Origin: an uncultured Clostridium sp.
GTDB lineage: Bacteria > Bacillota > Clostridia > TANB77 > CAG-508
Length of the DNA: 46,761 nucleotides
Reading direction: 5' to 3'
Assembly (NCBI GenBank): GCA_900551615.1
Contig: URWN01000010.1
Coordinates: 1-46,761 of the forward strand
Shown here: piece after piece, positions 17,047 through 25,633 of the stretch
How the letters are laid out: every line of letters begins with the position of its first letter
How positions within the stretch are numbered: position 1 is the first letter of the stretch
Made by a program: the position numbers and the translations under genes
The notes under the pieces: model-generated
The model's database searches: none
What the model saw: only the letters and a program-made list of their open reading frames with translations
What the model was told of the DNA's origin: nothing

Positions 17047-18525
17047 TTATTTATTAACTATTTTTTCTACAATATCTCTAACTATAATTCTCTCATCAAA
17101 AGGATGTTTAACACCATTTATTTCTTGATATGGTTCATGTCCCTTACCAGCTAAAATAATGATATCTCTTTTATTTGCCATTTTGATAGCACGCTCAATA
17201 GCTTCAACTCTATCAACAACAACTTCATATTTACCCTTTGTTTTTTTGATTCCCTCTTCAATTTGATCAACAATTTTTTGTGGGTCTTCTGTTCTTGGAT
17301 TATCTGATGTAATTATTGTATAATCAGCTATTTTCCCAGATATTTCACCCATTATTGGTCTTTTTCCAGAGTCTCTGTCACCACCGCAACCAAATACAGA
17401 AATTACTCTTCCTCTTGTATAGCTTTTGGTTGCTTGTAAAATGTTTTGTAAGCTTTCTGGTGAATGAGCATAATCTATCATTATTGTTAAATCTAGTTTA
17501 TTATCAACTAATTCTGATCTTCCTGGCACTCTTACTTCAGTTAATGCTTCTTTTACTACTTCTGGAGAAATTCCAAATTTTTGTGCTACACAAATTGCTG
17601 CTAATGAATTATAAACACTGAATCTACCTGGTATTCCTGTTTTTACTCTTTCATTTCTATCTGTTATTTTTACTTTAAAGTCAACATATGAGTTTGTTAT
17701 AGTTATATCTTTTGCTAAAACATTTGCAAAATTGTCAATACCATATGTTACAATATTGCTATCTGGAAATAGTCTTGGAATTTTTGCAGCATGTAAATCA
17801 TCTGCATTAACTATTCCTGTTTTACACATTTCAAATAATTTTAATTTTGAGTTAAAGTAGTCTTCCATAGTTGGATGTTCTTTTTCACTTATGTGATCTT
17901 CTGAAAAGTTTGTAAATAAAACTATGTCAAATTGGCATCCATCTACTCTGTGTAATTTTAAACTTTGTGAAGAAACTTCCATTACACAAACTTCTACACC
18001 CTCATCTACCATTTGTCTAAAAGTTTGTTGTAATTCCAAACTTTCTGGTGTTGTTCTATCACTATCTTTTATTCTCTTACCATTTATATATGTTGCAATT
18101 GTTCCTATTAGTCCAACTTTTTTTCCTGATTTTTCTAATATTTCTTTTATCATAAATGTTGTTGTTGTTTTTCCTTTTGTTCCAGTAACACCAATTAATT
18201 TTAATTGTGCTGATGGATTACCATAAAAGTTTGATGAACATATTGCTAATGCTTTTCTTGTGTCTGGTACCATTAAAATTGTTACATTTTCTGGTATGTT
18301 TAATGCTTTTAAATCGCATCCTTCTTCTACCATTACTACTATTGCTCCATTTTCAATTGCACTTTCCACATATTTGTGTCCATCTGTTGAAAATCCTTTT
18401 ATTGCAACAAACATACATCCTTCTTTTACTTCTTTTGAATTTTTTTCAATTCCTTTAATTTCTAGGTCTACATTTCCTTTTGCTTTAATCCCTTCTAATC
18501 CTACTAATATTTTTTTTAATTCCAT
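17047..18525 (-). CDS. murE: UDP-MurNAc-tripeptide synthetase (meso-DAP adding)
   Basis: A 492-residue Mur ligase that adds the third stem-peptide residue in the cytoplasm. ATP loop GVTGTKGKTTTTFM (about 112-125), central MEVSSQSL and NFSEDHISEKEHP motifs, and the C-terminal DNPRTEDP motif that in this family recognises meso-diaminopimelate rather than lysine. Full length. It is the last gene before the plus-strand TPM-lemA pair, which separates it from ftsI. Confidence 0.95.
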   Translation of the reverse strand: MELKKILVGLEGIKAKGNVDLEIKGIEKNSKEVKEGCMFVAIKGFSTDGHKYVESAIENGAIVVMVEEGCDLKALNIPENVTILMVPDTRKALAICSSNFYGNPSAQLKLIGVTGTKGKTTTTFMIKEILEKSGKKVGLIGTIATYINGKRIKDSDRTTPESLELQQTFRQMVDEGVEVCVMEVSSQSLKLHRVDGCQFDIVLFTNFSEDHISEKEHPTMEDYFNSKLKLFEMCKTGIVNADDLHAAKIPRLFPDSNIVTYGIDNFANVLAKDITITNSYVDFKVKITDRNERVKTGIPGRFSVYNSLAAICVAQKFGISPEVVKEALTEVRVPGRSELVDNKLDLTIMIDYAHSPESLQNILQATKSYTRGRVISVFGCGGDRDSGKRPIMGEISGKIADYTIITSDNPRTEDPQKIVDQIEEGIKKTKGKYEVVVDRVEAIERAIKMANKRDIIILAGKGHEPYQEINGVKHPFDERIIVRDIVEKIVNK

Positions 18526-18730
18526 TTAGAATCATCCCTTCATTTTAATATGTTTTATGACCAAATTTTTGCTCATAATTTTTGTTACATTATATAACTA
18601 ATTTTGCTTTTTGTATAGAGTTTTTTTTAGTTTTTTATTACAAAATTCATATATTTAATTTTATTATATCAATTTTTTTTTATTACTTATTACACTTTAA
18701 ATTCATCTTTTCAAATATCCTTTTCATAGT
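18526..18730. other. A/T-rich intergenic segment
   Basis: Between murE and the TPM promoter. It contains T-runs but I see no gene, hairpin or repeat that I can support. The murE promoter is probably here but no clear hexamer pair stands out. Confidence 0.4.
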
Positions 18731-18759
18731 TTGCATTTTTATGTGAATTATGATATATT
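18731..18759 (+). promoter_or_regulatory. Promoter of TPM-lemA pair
   Basis: TTGCAT (18731-18736), 17-bp spacer, TATATT (18754-18759), about 80 bp upstream of the TPM gene. Confidence 0.65.
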
Positions 18760-18837
18760 ATATTTATAAACGTTTTGTTTATTTCACATATATTAAAATA
18801 ATCAGATTGTAATCTGAAAAAAGAAAGGATGAAAAGC

Positions 18838-19611
18838 ATGAAAAAAAGTCGGATAGTTTCTTGCACAATGTTACTTCTAATCTTAGTTACCATTCTAAGT
18901 ATGATAACTGGATGTAGTACTGCAACAAAAAAAATTCCAATTCCAACAGTTGAAAAAAATGTATACATCTATGATGAAGACAATATCATAGATGATAGTA
19001 CAGAAAAAGAACTTAATAAAATGTTGGTTGAACTGGAGCAAAAAACCGAAACAGAATTTGCCGTTATATCAGTAGAAAGCCTACTTGATAAAAGTATTGA
19101 AGATTATGCTAATAATTTATTTAATACTTTGGGCATTGGAAAAAAAGGAAAGGACAATGGAGTTCTACTCCTAATTTCTCGGTCTGACAAAAAAGTTAGA
19201 CTCGAAATTGGAAGAGGACTAGAAGGATGTCTAAATGATTCCAAATGTGGTCGAATTCTTGATGACTACTTTGTTCCTTACCGTGAAAATGACGAATATA
19301 CCAAAGCAACAAAGCTTACTGTTAGTGCAGTTTTGAAAGTTCTCTGTGAAGAGTATAATATTTCAATAACTGGATTAAATACCGAATCAATTCAAATTGA
19401 AGAATCTGATGAATTAACATTTGGTCAAATAATAATAATAATAATTATTATTATATTTATACTTGTTATTATAGAATGGATTACTGGTCATATCTTTGGA
19501 GATGGATTTGGAGATGGACTTGTATCTAGTATAATTTTATCTTCTGACTCAAGTTCCAGTGGTGGTAGCTTTGGTGGTGGTTGTTCTGGAGGTGGTGGTG
19601 CTTCACGTTAA
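18838..19611 (+). CDS. TPM-domain lipoprotein (YgcG-like)
   Basis: A 257-residue lipoprotein: signal peptide with lipobox ending ITGC (Cys about 23), TPM domain (about 37-180, with VYIYDEDNIIDDSTEKELNK and LLISRSDKKVRLEIGRGLEG), a membrane helix (about 199-222) and a Gly/Ser/Cys-rich tail. The second ATG (18838) has the better spacing from GAAAGG than the ATG at 18829. The helix is encoded partly by an AAT/ATT triplet run near 19428-19455. It pairs with lemA, a frequent association; a role in envelope maintenance is assumed for the family. It uses CGG for Arg twice (18850, 19180), unlike the core genes. Confidence 0.85.
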   Translation: MKKSRIVSCTMLLLILVTILSMITGCSTATKKIPIPTVEKNVYIYDEDNIIDDSTEKELNKMLVELEQKTETEFAVISVESLLDKSIEDYANNLFNTLGIGKKGKDNGVLLLISRSDKKVRLEIGRGLEGCLNDSKCGRILDDYFVPYRENDEYTKATKLTVSAVLKVLCEEYNISITGLNTESIQIEESDELTFGQIIIIIIIIIFILVIIEWITGHIFGDGFGDGLVSSIILSSDSSSSGGSFGGGCSGGGGASR

Positions 19612-19673
19612 AAATTTAATATGTAAATTGCAAAATAATTAACAACAAAATCAAACTTTAGGAGGCATTTACA

Positions 19674-20249
19674 ATGGAAAAAAATCGTAAAAAATTAATT
19701 GGAGTAGTAGTAATAGTAGTAGTTTTTTTATTATGGTTCATTGGAACAAAAAATAGTTTAGTTTCTCTAAAAGAGGATGTAGAAATGCAACAGTCCCAAA
19801 TTGAAACAACACTCCAAAGACGGAGTGATCTCATTCCAAATTTAGTAGCAACCGTCAAGGGTTATTCAAATCATGAAGAAAAGGTATTCACTGAAATTGC
19901 AGATGCTAGATCAAATTTAGCTGGAAGCATTAAAAGTGGAAATATGGATAGCATTAGTAAAGCAAGTGATGACTTAGATACTGCACTTGGCAGATTACTT
20001 GCAATTTCTGAAAATTATCCTGATCTCAAAGCCGATGAACAATTTATTGCATTACAAGATGAACTGGCCGGAACAGAAAACAGAATTGCAGTAGCAAGAC
20101 AACATTATAACGAAAAGGTAAAAACTTATAATACCAAAATTCAAAGTTTTCCTACTAGTATAATTGCAGGTTCAAGTGGTTACTATCCTATGCCATATTT
20201 TGAAGCTGATGAAAGTTCAAAAGAAGTACCAGAGGTAAATTTCGATTAA
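19674..20249 (+). CDS. lemA: LemA family membrane protein
   Basis: A 191-residue LemA protein: one N-terminal membrane helix (about 8-26), then a helical bundle with the signature QRRSDLIPNLVATVKGYSNHE and AVARQHYNEKVKTYN, ending in FPTSIIAGSSGYYPMPYFEA. The function is unknown; family members sit in the membrane. It follows the TPM gene by 62 bp with AGGAGG before the ATG. The conserved Arg of QRRSDL is a CGG codon (19821-19823), rare in this window. Together with its orientation inside the minus-strand dcw cluster, this suggests horizontal acquisition. Confidence 0.92.
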   Translation: MEKNRKKLIGVVVIVVVFLLWFIGTKNSLVSLKEDVEMQQSQIETTLQRRSDLIPNLVATVKGYSNHEEKVFTEIADARSNLAGSIKSGNMDSISKASDDLDTALGRLLAISENYPDLKADEQFIALQDELAGTENRIAVARQHYNEKVKTYNTKIQSFPTSIIAGSSGYYPMPYFEADESSKEVPEVNFD

Positions 20250-20276
20250 CCTCTAAATCCTAATTTTCAATTTTTC

Positions 20277-20314
20277 AAAAATAGTAATAGCATAATTATG
20301 CTATTACTATTTTT
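20277..20314. terminator. Terminator after lemA
   Basis: A perfect 38-bp palindrome (AAAAATAGTAATAGCATAA and its complement), ending in TTTTT on both strands. It could terminate both lemA and the opposing ftsI. Confidence 0.85.
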
Positions 20315-20408
20315 ACATTTTATTTATAATAAATTACGCCTTAATATTAAAACTTTCTTTATATAAAAAAATTTATTTTTTAATAAACTATATTATTCTC
20401 AAATTTGT

Positions 20409-22400
20409 TTAATATTGCACAAAAATCTTACTTCCTTTATTAACACTAACGCCTTCCCTTGGAGACTGTGAAGTAACAATAGTATTTTCCTTATCAATCT
20501 CTTCAGTATCATTTTGTATACTAATCTCTAGTCCAACTTCTTTTACTATTTTTTCCGCCTCTTTAATACTCATTCCTTCAACATTAGGGACCTGCACTTG
20601 TTCAAACTGTTCAACTTCATCTTGATTTCCTTGTGACACTTCTAAATATGGTAAAATTTCGCTAAATACTTGCCCTCCAACAGGTGCCGCAACACCTCCT
20701 CCTTGGTGTCCTCCTTCACCTGTAGGATTATACAGAGTTACAAGTAAAACAACTTGAGGATCTTCAATCGGAGCAACTCCTAAAAAAGAAGTTACATATT
20801 TATTTGTATTAACACCATCTTCAGATGTACCAGTTTTTCCGCCAATTCTATATCCAGCAACTTTTGCATTTTTACCAGTTCCCTCTGCAACAACAGATTC
20901 CATCATACTTAAAACTTTTTCTGATGTTTCTTTTGATATTGTTTGAGATTTAATTTTTGTCTCAATTTCTGTTTTTTCTCCTGTTTCACTGTCAACAATA
21001 GCCTTTACAACTCTAGGTTGAACCAAATTTCCACCATTAGCTATTGAAGAAACTGCAGTAACTAGCTGAATTGGAGTAATTTCAAATCTTTGCCCAAAAC
21101 TTATAGTAGCAAGTTCTACTGGCCCTGCTTTATTTTCTGCCAAGAATATACTTCCTGCTTCACCTGGTAAATCAATCCCTGTTTTTTCTAAAAGTCCAAA
21201 TTTTTGCAAATAACTATAATATGTATGAACACCCATTTTCTGTCCCAGACCTATAAAAATAGGGTTACATGAGTTCATTAATGCTTGCCTTAAGCTTTCA
21301 GCTCCATGTGGTCTATAATATCTCCAACATTTAATCCTAACACCCGCAACTTCTATTCCTCCTGTACAACAAAATTGTCCCTGCCTATCTATATCAGTAA
21401 CTAATCCTTCCTCTAAAGATGCTGATGCAGTAATTGTTTTAAAAGTAGAACCAGGTTCATATGTATCTGTAATAGCTCTGTTTCTCCAAACAGCTTGCAA
21501 ACTTTTTGTTTTTTCTGCTTGATCTGTTGTATCCCATATGCCTTTTAACTCTTCAGTATATGCAGAATATGGTTCATTTAAATTATAATCTGGATATGTT
21601 GCCATTGCTAAAATATCTCCATTTTTAGGATTCATAGCGACAATATTTCCACCATCTGTACACTTATTGTCAATACATGCTTCTTTTAAATATTTTTCTA
21701 CAATTGATTGTACATTCATATCTATTGTAAGAATTACATCTTTTCCATTTTTAGCAGCAACATATTTTTCTCCCTCTTCACCAATTTCAGCTCCTTTTGC
21801 GTCTGTGTGTCTTTTTATTGCTCCTTTTGTTCCAGAAAGCACTGTATCATATTTTGCCTCAATTCCATCTAATCCTTGATTATCACTTCCACAAAATCCT
21901 ATAATTTGTGACGCTAAATTGTTATTTGGGTAGTATCTTTTTGTGTCTTCATCAATATTTATTCCTGTTGTAATATTTTCCTCTTCCATCCACTTTCTAA
22001 GCTCATCTGTTTTTTCTTTATCGACCTTTTTAGCAATAGTTTCTATTGAGCTCCTTTTAGATACTTTTTTCAGAATTTTTTCATAATCTAATCCAAAAAT
22101 TTCTGAAAGTTTTTTAGCAACTTTTTCTTTAATATTTTCATCTATATTTCCTGGATTAACTGTAACTGTTTCAACCGTACTACTCTGTGCCAATACTTGC
22201 CCTGTTGAATCGTAAATAGTACCTCTTTTAGGGTTTATTGCTCTATCCAAAGTTTGCTGTTCATATGCTAGTTCTGAAAGTTTTTTTCCATCTATTAGTT
22301 GAATATATCCTAATCTTCCTATTAATATTGTAATTACTAAAAATACTATGAATAATGTTGTTCTCATTCTTTTTTTAGTTGATATATTTATTTTTATCAT
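20409..22400 (-). CDS. ftsI: Class B penicillin-binding protein (FtsI/SpoVD type)
   Basis: A 663-residue transpeptidase that crosslinks peptidoglycan, partner of the SEDS protein FtsW. N-terminal membrane helix (about 13-32), PBP dimer domain (about 50-230), and the catalytic motifs STFK (in YEPGSTFKT), SCN (in LMNSCNPIF) and KTGTSEDG. One C-terminal PASTA domain starts at VPNVEGMSIKEAEK, as in SpoVD. The start ATG 22400 has its ribosome site (AGAGGTG) buried in a hairpin shared with the end of ftsL. Whether it serves vegetative division, sporulation or both cannot be told here. Confidence 0.93.
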   Translation of the reverse strand: MIKINISTKKRMRTTLFIVFLVITILIGRLGYIQLIDGKKLSELAYEQQTLDRAINPKRGTIYDSTGQVLAQSSTVETVTVNPGNIDENIKEKVAKKLSEIFGLDYEKILKKVSKRSSIETIAKKVDKEKTDELRKWMEEENITTGINIDEDTKRYYPNNNLASQIIGFCGSDNQGLDGIEAKYDTVLSGTKGAIKRHTDAKGAEIGEEGEKYVAAKNGKDVILTIDMNVQSIVEKYLKEACIDNKCTDGGNIVAMNPKNGDILAMATYPDYNLNEPYSAYTEELKGIWDTTDQAEKTKSLQAVWRNRAITDTYEPGSTFKTITASASLEEGLVTDIDRQGQFCCTGGIEVAGVRIKCWRYYRPHGAESLRQALMNSCNPIFIGLGQKMGVHTYYSYLQKFGLLEKTGIDLPGEAGSIFLAENKAGPVELATISFGQRFEITPIQLVTAVSSIANGGNLVQPRVVKAIVDSETGEKTEIETKIKSQTISKETSEKVLSMMESVVAEGTGKNAKVAGYRIGGKTGTSEDGVNTNKYVTSFLGVAPIEDPQVVLLVTLYNPTGEGGHQGGGVAAPVGGQVFSEILPYLEVSQGNQDEVEQFEQVQVPNVEGMSIKEAEKIVKEVGLEISIQNDTEEIDKENTIVTSQSPREGVSVNKGSKIFVQY

Positions 22401-22401
22401 A

Positions 22402-22436
22402 AAAACACCTCTAATAATATTTATTAGAAGTGTTTT
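22402..22436 (-). promoter_or_regulatory. Hairpin masking the ftsI ribosome site
   Basis: On the minus strand AAAACACTTCTAATAA pairs with TTATTAGAGGTGTTTT over 16 bp (one G-U pair) around a 3-nt loop. The 3' arm contains the AGAGGTG ribosome site of ftsI, and the 5' arm overlaps the ftsL stop codon. Ribosomes finishing ftsL would open it, giving translational coupling; a weak attenuator is the alternative. Confidence 0.65.
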
Positions 22437-22956
22437 ATTTTATTCTTATTAAATCATTTATTTTAGTTGTTACCTTTTGCCACCAAGTTTGTTGTTCATT
22501 TATAACAACCTTTTCTGCTGCTGTTTCTACATAATCTTTTTTAGGAAGTGTAATATATACAGTTTGTTTACTGCTTAATTTTTGCATTCCTAATTCCTCT
22601 TTTGCAACTTTTTCAATTGTACTGATATTTACACTGTTTTGTATGCTAACATTTAATTGTTCATTTTCTTTTTGAAGTGCTGCTAATTGTTTTTTCTGAT
22701 CTTGAATTTTATCAAATTGTTTATCTATTTGAGAGTTTCTGCAACTTATGGTTAATAATAGCAAAAATAGTCCAACAACCGTAACTGTAGTTCTTAGTTG
22801 TCTTTTTCGCTGTTCTTTGGATACTTTTATTTGTTGTCTTGGCATATTTTCGACAGCCTTTAACGGTTTACGTTTTGGTCTTTGTTTTGATTTTCTAGTA
22901 TAATCTGGTTCAAGTTTTCTCGGACTTGTTTCATATTGATACCTAGCCTGTGCCAT
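22435..22956 (-). CDS. ftsL: Cell division protein FtsL
   Basis: A 173-residue bitopic protein: basic cytoplasmic N terminus (about 1-55), a membrane helix (about 56-74) and an outside coiled coil (KIQDQKKQLAALQKENEQLN, about 82-102). The ELGMQKLSSKQTVYITLPK segment is typical of FtsL/DivIC proteins. It lies between rsmH and ftsI as in most Firmicutes. It scaffolds the FtsW-FtsI complex. Confidence 0.85.
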   Translation of the reverse strand: MAQARYQYETSPRKLEPDYTRKSKQRPKRKPLKAVENMPRQQIKVSKEQRKRQLRTTVTVVGLFLLLLTISCRNSQIDKQFDKIQDQKKQLAALQKENEQLNVSIQNSVNISTIEKVAKEELGMQKLSSKQTVYITLPKKDYVETAAEKVVINEQQTWWQKVTTKINDLIRIK

Positions 22957-23006
22957 AAGTTATTTTTCACCTCTCTTTCTTTATAGCCAGATATAACTTT
23001 TCTGGC

Positions 23007-23939
23007 CTACTCACTTCTTTCAAAAATTCTAAGTTTTGCACTTTTACTTCTACTATTTTCTTCTTGTTCTAATTTAGTTGCTACAATAGGCTTTCTTGTA
23101 ATTATCTTTCCAAGTGATTTAGCTCCACATACACAATATGGCAAATCTGGAGGACAAGTACATCTTCCTTTTGCTTCTAGCATTGCATTTTTAACTGCTC
23201 TATCTTCTAAAGAATGAAATGTAATTATACATAACCTTCCTTGTTCTTTTAAACAATCTATGCAATCTTTTACTGTATTATATAATGGTTTTATTTCATC
23301 ATTGACTTCAATTCTAATTGCTTGGAATGTCCTTTTTGCAGGATGTCCGTCATTTTGTTTTGATTTTGGAATTGATTTTTCTATTATTTCTACCAATTGC
23401 TTAGTAGTATGTATTTCTTGATTTTTTCTATATTCACATATGTTTCTGGCAATCTGTCTTGAAAATTTTTCTTCACCATATTCATATATAACATTTGCTA
23501 ATTCTTCTTCTGGATACTCATTTACAACATTTTTTGCAGATAATTCCTGAGATTTATCCATCCTCATATCAAGTTCATTTTCACCTAAATAACTAAATCC
23601 TCTATTTCTTTCATCTAACTGATAAGAAGAAACTCCTAAATCTAGTAAGATTCCATCAACTTTGTCTATTCCGATGTCTTCTAAAATTTGTTTTATATTA
23701 TCATGATTATCTTTTACAAATTTTACATTTTCAAATTCTTTTAAATTTTCCTTTGCTGCTTTTAATGCATCTTCATCTCTGTCTATTCCTATTAACAGAC
23801 CATTTTTGGATAATCTTTTTAATATTTCTTTACTATGTCCTGCTCCACCAAGTGTTCCGTCTACATATATTCCATCTGGTTTTATATTTAATCCTTCTAT
23901 GCACTCTTCTAACATTACAGGTTTATGCTTAAATTCCAA
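23007..23939 (-). CDS. rsmH: 16S rRNA m4C1402 methyltransferase
   Basis: A 310-residue SAM-dependent enzyme (MraW) that N4-methylates C1402 of 16S rRNA. Motifs: HKPVMLEE at the N terminus, YVDGTLGGAGHS (SAM loop), DGILLDLGVSSYQLD, RGFSY, and HSLEDRAVKNA near the C terminus. A CxCPPDLPYCVCG cysteine segment is also present. Normally mraZ abuts it; here 470 bp of purine-rich sequence separate the two. Confidence 0.95.
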   Translation of the reverse strand: MEFKHKPVMLEECIEGLNIKPDGIYVDGTLGGAGHSKEILKRLSKNGLLIGIDRDEDALKAAKENLKEFENVKFVKDNHDNIKQILEDIGIDKVDGILLDLGVSSYQLDERNRGFSYLGENELDMRMDKSQELSAKNVVNEYPEEELANVIYEYGEEKFSRQIARNICEYRKNQEIHTTKQLVEIIEKSIPKSKQNDGHPAKRTFQAIRIEVNDEIKPLYNTVKDCIDCLKEQGRLCIITFHSLEDRAVKNAMLEAKGRCTCPPDLPYCVCGAKSLGKIITRKPIVATKLEQEENSRSKSAKLRIFERSE

Positions 23940-24002
23940 TTTGTCACCTCTTAAGTTTTGATTATAAATCCATTTTTTATTTTAGATTTAATATATAAAC
24001 GC

Positions 24003-24034
24003 AAAACAACTGGTAAAAGTACCAGCTGTTTTTT
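24003..24034. terminator. Terminator-like hairpin upstream of rsmH
   Basis: CAACTGGTA-AAAG-TACCAGCTG flanked by AAAA and TTTTTT; on the minus strand the mismatch becomes a G-U pair. It lies 64 bp before rsmH in the mraZ-rsmH transcript, so it may be an attenuator that lowers transcription of the rest of the dcw operon. Confidence 0.55.
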
Positions 24035-24039
24035 CATTA

Positions 24040-24408
24040 TATGTTTTTTCTTTTGGTATTTTTATAAAATCCTTAGTAATCTTTTCTTTGGATTTTTTAC
24101 TTATGTTTTTTTATATTCTTCTGTAATTTTTTTATCTTTTGTATCAATTTTTATACAAATTTTTGTATTTTTTCATTTGTAAACCTTGTCTTTTGTAATG
24201 TTTTCTTCTGCACTTTTTCTTCAGTACTTTTATCTTTTGTACTTTTTATTTTGTGCTTTAATCTTTTGCAATTTTGTCTTTTGAATTATTCTTATTTTTC
24301 TTTAGTAATTTTTTCTTTTGTTTAATTTTCTTTTGTATTTAATTTTTTTCTTTTGTTTGTTTTTCTTCTGTAAATTTTTCTTCTGTATTTTTATATAAAC
24401 TTTTGCAA
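24040..24408 (-). repeat. Degenerate purine-rich repeat tract between mraZ and rsmH
   Basis: On the minus strand this stretch is a long run of loosely repeated units such as ACAGAAGAAAAA, ACAAAAGAAAAA and TACAAAAGATAAAA, at irregular 10-20 bp spacing. No reading frame of useful length is open through it. It is almost pyrimidine-only on the plus strand. Confidence 0.65.
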
Positions 24409-24409
24409 G

Positions 24410-24835
24410 TTATATACCAAGCATAGTCATATTTTCAGCAATTTCATCAACAGATATATTATCATCACATTTTTCCCAATTTGCTTTATTCCATATTTCT
24501 AACCTAGTACCTACTCCTATTATTACTGCTTCTTTATCTAGTTCTGCTGCCAAACGCAAATTGTTTGGTATTAAAAATCTTCCTTGTTTGTCAATTTCAC
24601 ATTCAGTTGCTCCTGATAAGAAAAATCTAACAAAGTTTCTTGCATTTCTGTCTGATAGTGGAAGTGATTTTAATTTTGTTTCAAAGTTTAACCATTCTTC
24701 TTGTGAAAAAGCAAATAAACATCCGTCTAATCCCTTTGTTATAACGAACTTTTCTCCAATGTCTTGTCTTAATTTGGCTGGCATTATTAGTCTGCCTTTG
24801 GCATCTAGAGTATGCTCATATTCACCCATTAGCAA
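24410..24835 (-). CDS. mraZ: Transcriptional regulator MraZ
   Basis: A 141-residue AbrB-like DNA-binding protein that forms rings and represses the dcw operon. Two copies of the family motif are present: DAKGRLIMPAKLR (about 12-24) and DKQGRFLIPNNLR (about 81-93). TTG at 24835 (MLMGEYEH) is preferred to ATG 24829 because GAGGTG lies about 7 bp before it. Four GTGG boxes lie directly upstream, so it most likely binds its own promoter. Confidence 0.94.
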   Translation of the reverse strand: MLMGEYEHTLDAKGRLIMPAKLRQDIGEKFVITKGLDGCLFAFSQEEWLNFETKLKSLPLSDRNARNFVRFFLSGATECEIDKQGRFLIPNNLRLAAELDKEAVIIGVGTRLEIWNKANWEKCDDNISVDEIAENMTMLGI

Positions 24836-24851
24836 TGGTCTTCACCTCTTT

Positions 24852-24887
24852 CCACTTTTTCTACCACTTTGTACCACTTTTCTCCAC
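24852..24887 (-). promoter_or_regulatory. MraZ operator (four GTGG boxes)
   Basis: On the minus strand four AAGTGG or AAAGTGG boxes occur at forward positions 24884, 24874, 24864 and 24852, with spacings of 10, 10 and 12 bp. Short repeats with a 10-bp period upstream of mraZ are the known MraZ binding sites. They lie between the -10 box and the ribosome site, fitting repression. Confidence 0.88.
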
Positions 24888-24896
24888 TTCATGTAA

Positions 24897-24925
24897 ATTG
24901 TAATATAACTTTTTTTATTTTGCAA
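24897..24925 (-). promoter_or_regulatory. Promoter of mraZ/dcw operon
   Basis: On the minus strand TTGCAA (24920-24925), 17-bp spacer, TACAAT (24897-24902). It is followed at once by the GTGG operator boxes. Confidence 0.75.
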
Positions 24926-25230
24926 TAGTTTTTGCAAAAATTTTTAAAAAATTTTGTTATTTTTTTATTATCCACAAACTAAAAATTAAATAAAATAAAA
25001 AGTTCTATATATAATCAATGAATTTTAACATTATTAAGTTTATTTTCTGCTACTATTACTATTATCAAATGACTATTTTCATACTATTAATTCATGTTGT
25101 TTTCAAACTTTAATTGATATACTCAAATTGGCTCGTTTAATACATATTTGGAATTATACTTTTAAAGAAATAAAAAATATTTTATTTCTTTGAACAACTT
25201 TGATAAAGTAAGAAAGGAATGAAATTTTTT
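24926..25230. other. A/T-rich intergenic region with one hairpin
   Basis: Contains a perfect 12-bp inverted repeat (AAAGAAATAAAA 25164-25175, loop AATA, TTTTATTTCTTT 25180-25191) about 40 bp before the XRE gene, a possible operator or leader hairpin. A weak TTGATA at 25114 with TTAATA at 25137 may be its promoter. Nothing else is evident. Confidence 0.45.
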
Positions 25231-25614
25231 ATGACAGAAAATGAAAAAAATTTAAGAAAAAATATTGGAAAAAAAATTAAGTTAGCAAGAACTAAAACAA
25301 ATTATACACAAGAAGCTTTAGCAGAAAAAACTTCATTATCCCCTAGATATATTAGTCAATTAGAACGTGGTATTGCTTTTGGTAGTGCTAGCACTATTGT
25401 TAATTTGTGTAATGCCTTAAATATATCTTCTGATTTTTTATTTAACGATCTAATTGATTCAACTTCACCTGATTTTACTGATTCAATTGATAATAAATTT
25501 TTAGAAGATTATTATCAATTGAATGATTACAACAAGAAAGTTCTTAGTCGTCTTGCTAATGATTTAGTTAAGCTTCAACTTGAAGATGGGTTTAAAAAAC
25601 GCAATATCAAATAA
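25231..25614 (+). CDS. XRE-family transcriptional regulator
   Basis: A 127-residue protein with an N-terminal XRE helix-turn-helix (IGKKIKLARTKTNYTQEALAEKT, SPRYISQLERG, about 10-65) and a helical C-terminal tail with LEDYYQLNDYNKKVL, likely a dimerisation region. ATG 25231 gives a typical start for the family; an ATG at 25219 lies almost on the AAAGGA site. It stands alone and ends at its own terminator. Target unknown. Confidence 0.85.
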   Translation: MTENEKNLRKNIGKKIKLARTKTNYTQEALAEKTSLSPRYISQLERGIAFGSASTIVNLCNALNISSDFLFNDLIDSTSPDFTDSIDNKFLEDYYQLNDYNKKVLSRLANDLVKLQLEDGFKKRNIK

Positions 25615-25629
25615 TGATATTGCGTTTTT
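25595..25629. terminator. Terminator of XRE gene
   Basis: AAAAACGCAATATCA (25595-25609), 5-nt loop, TGATATTGCGTTTTT (25615-25629): perfect 15-bp stem with T-run, overlapping the XRE stop codon. Confidence 0.9.
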
Positions 25630-25633
25630 AAAT

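Noticed and set aside
24040..24408. Lys/Gln/Glu-rich small gene in the purine tract
   Set aside because: Every minus-strand frame is broken by stops within about 30 codons and there is no ribosome site with a start codon.
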